Shown here piece by piece: positions 15,559 to 17,559 of a DNA stretch of 17,559 bases; the first letter of the stretch is position 1; each line of letters starts with the position of its first letter. Under the pieces are notes generated by a model. The model made no database searches, had not been told where the DNA came from, and worked only from the letters and a program-made list of their open reading frames with translations. This DNA comes from Euperipatoides rowelli (Eukaryota; Onychophora; Udeonychophora; Euonychophora; Peripatopsidae): NCBI GenBank assembly GCA_003024985.2, contig PXIH01S0004370.1; one strand, written 5' to 3'. The position numbers were made by a program, and so were the translations under genes.

Positions 15559-15830
15559 CAATGGTTCTCAAACTTTTTACAGCCAGGACCCCCTAACACC
15601 CCTTAGTTGTTAAAATAACTCAAGAGTGGCCACCCAACAATATTTTTTCAAAAAGGAGGGTGGGGTAAGGAATTAAAAAAAAATATATTAATGATTAATA
15701 TATATTTTTTAAATTTCCTCCTCTCCTCCCTGAAGTTTCTTTTTTAAAAAATATGCTACTACTGTAAATAGTCCAATTAAATAATATAAAGCCACTAGTT
15801 TTGTTTTAAATTTATTAATAATGAATTTAA
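15559..15830. mobile_element. End of a second hAT-like element
   Basis: CAATGGTTCTCAAACTTTTT then CCAGGACCCCCTAACACCCC begins at 15559, one base away from the canonical hAT start CAGTGGTTCTCAAAC. It starts immediately after the target duplication of the neighbouring MITE. Inside lies a long A/T-rich hairpin centred near 15693: left arm 15655-15692 (GGAGGG...ATATATTAAT), right arm 15694-15731 (ATTAATATAT...CTCCTCCC). No matching right-hand terminal repeat was found, so the right limit given is arbitrary and the element is probably truncated. Confidence 0.55.
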
Positions 15831-17559
15831 AAGAAAGCTAGAGGGCACTTTATTAAATTTGATATAATTTTGTCCTGTTTCATTTACCACAGTAGTTTAT
15901 TTTTTAAAAAGAAGCTTGAGCTTTTTTTTCCTTCTTTATAATTATAGATGGAATTCGCCATCCAGTTGATAAAAAATGACAATACCGGTACCTTAATATA
16001 GCCTGCTTAAGATTGAAAATTATTTCAGGTGGTCAGTAAGTCTGCTAATCAAGAAGCTAAAATGAGTGAGAAATGTAGTGATACTGGAAATTGAGTAATG
16101 TTTGTTGTTTTTTTAATTTGAAATATACTGGGAAATTATTTGCATCCAACAGAAAAAACTATTATCTATTTTTTTTTAATATTTTAAGATACATTCTAAA
16201 CACATTGTTGCCTTAAATCCAAAATAGACATATCCAAGTAAATGGGCTTGTGAAAGTAACCTTTTCTTTATATAAATGAATGGCAATTACTAATTACTAA
16301 TATTAGTTTTAAATATTGGCCTGGCAATAATTATGTAAACAAACTATTTCCAAAGATTGATAATCTTCAGATACTTGTGCACATTCTCCATGGTTCTACA
16401 GAACACTAAATTACCCATCAACTTATAAAACTCTCTACAAAGCCATCTTTGCAAGTTTATCGTAAGTTGGCATTGAATTCAATGTATCTTCTTAACCATT
16501 GAGAATAGTTAAACACAACTACTCTGGATAAATTCTAATTTGATTCTAAGAGATAAAATTTTATTTTGTTTTATAATGTAAAATATTGTGAGTTTTAGGA
16601 AGAAAAGTGATGATCTGTTTAGGAATAGTGGCAGTTTAAACATATCAGAGATACAATGTGAAACCCACTCAGATGGAATAATATGGTGAGAATGAACCAG
16701 AAGAAATTCATTGTGAGCTAAACAGAAATGAGAAGGATAGTTTAAATTGACTTAAAAATGTAAGCCTAATTTAAACTATCATCTAAGGAGGTAATACACA
16801 AACTATCACCTTCTCTAGTCAACCTAGTGAAACCATTTATCGATAAATGATCATGTGATGTATTAACCTTGCTTCCAAAGATTAGTGGTAAACAATGTTT
16901 TAATAGTAAATACCACAAGAAAAGAAGGTGAATAAGTACATTAATAAGTAATATTATGACATTCATAATGTGAAATCATCACCATGATATCTCCATGTAT
17001 CTTATACTAGTCCCACCCTCTGGTGATGTTATACCTTTATACAATTTGAGTAGATATATTACAAGTAAAACATACTAAACCCATATAAGTTATTAATATC
17101 TATGTAAGAGTAAGATGGGTTAAAAGTAGGAGAAGAAATATTTGTTCAGCTTACACTCCATTACAAATACCTTTTTCAATTAAAAAAATCATTTCATAAT
17201 TTCATATATTAATAACTGCCATTGAATGCCTGAAAATTTCAGCATGGCTGAACAAGAAAATAATTATTTTAATATATCATGTGGTACAAAATGTTGCCAT
17301 GATATCACATGTCCTTCAAATATAAATCAAAGTATGCTCTACCTACATTCATGTCAAAGTGGTGTATTATTTCAACATAAAAATTAGTTAACTTATGTAA
17401 AATAAAAATATACTTATTTTCCTTTAAACCTGCAGTAGTCGTGGTATCTGTGAGATACACATTGAACTTTAAAAATTAATTTCTAGCTAATGTGCAGAGC
17501 TAGAATATTATCCATCCAGCTATGTGAATATTTTAAGGACTTCTACAATCATGAAATAA
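15831..17559. other. AT-rich non-coding DNA, no supported gene
   Basis: No coding sequence can be defended. Noted items: CTAGAGGGCACTT (15838-15850), TACCGGTA (about 15984), a 16-bp perfect palindrome CATTTATCGATAAATG (16834-16849), and two acceptor-like sites followed by short open stretches at 16027 and 17437. The minus-strand open frame at 16766-16966 shows no family motif. Confidence 0.5.

Noticed and set aside
16766-16966. Minus-strand 66-codon frame with a hydrophobic N-terminus
   Set aside because: No family resemblance, no splice support, and it includes a 16-bp palindrome; most likely chance.
17437-17495. Acceptor-like ACCTGCAG followed by short open reading (SRGICEIHIEL)
   Set aside because: Only about a dozen codons, no motif and no partner exon.

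Overview
The window is eukaryotic and almost certainly animal: strongly AT-rich, intron-bearing, full of decayed transposable elements, and carrying one convincing host exon. That exon (9566-10617, minus strand) encodes the central part of TCTE1/DRC5, a leucine-rich-repeat subunit of the dynein regulatory complex of motile cilia and sperm flagella. The mobile elements (Ty3/gypsy with a Ser-tRNA-like primer site, Ty1/copia with the initiator-Met half-tRNA primer site, two non-LTR lineages, hAT and TA-target DNA elements) point to an invertebrate. Recurrent AGATGGCGC-like words lean towards an arthropod such as a crustacean or chelicerate, but the species cannot be fixed from sequence alone.

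Left part (1-3424): a 52-bp minisatellite with a 156-bp higher-order period is split by a 2.8-kb internally deleted Ty3/gypsy retrotransposon on the minus strand. It has two 209-bp LTRs, a primer site, and remnants of gag, RT, RNase H and integrase. The array resumes in register on the other side. Next come a candidate TA-target MITE (3564-4194), a one-ended DNA-transposon fragment (about 4507-4690), and a degenerate Ty1/copia gag with its primer-binding site (4797-5505).

Middle (6590-8750): a 5'-truncated, mutated non-LTR retrotransposon on the plus strand, remarkably poor in C. It still shows the reverse-transcriptase FADD box and a C-terminal zinc knuckle, and is interrupted by a smaller insertion at 7105-7312. 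The TCTE1 exon follows, with clear splice sites at both ends. Neither flanking exon was recognised in the window, so much of what surrounds it is probably intron.

Right part (10618-17559): a candidate hAT element (11137-12416) hosts a second TA-flanked element (11291-12089). Further along are a 3' fragment of a CR1/Jockey-type LINE (13901-14584), a hAT MITE with an 8-bp target duplication (15098-15550), and, directly abutting it, the end of another hAT-like element (15559 onward). The remainder is AT-rich non-coding DNA.

No operon, CRISPR array, rRNA or tRNA gene was seen, and no wholly new system stands out. The interest lies in the nested transposon architecture, the preserved primer sites, and the isolated ciliary gene exon. 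All identifications rest on reading motifs by eye and on remembered family features; no database search was run.
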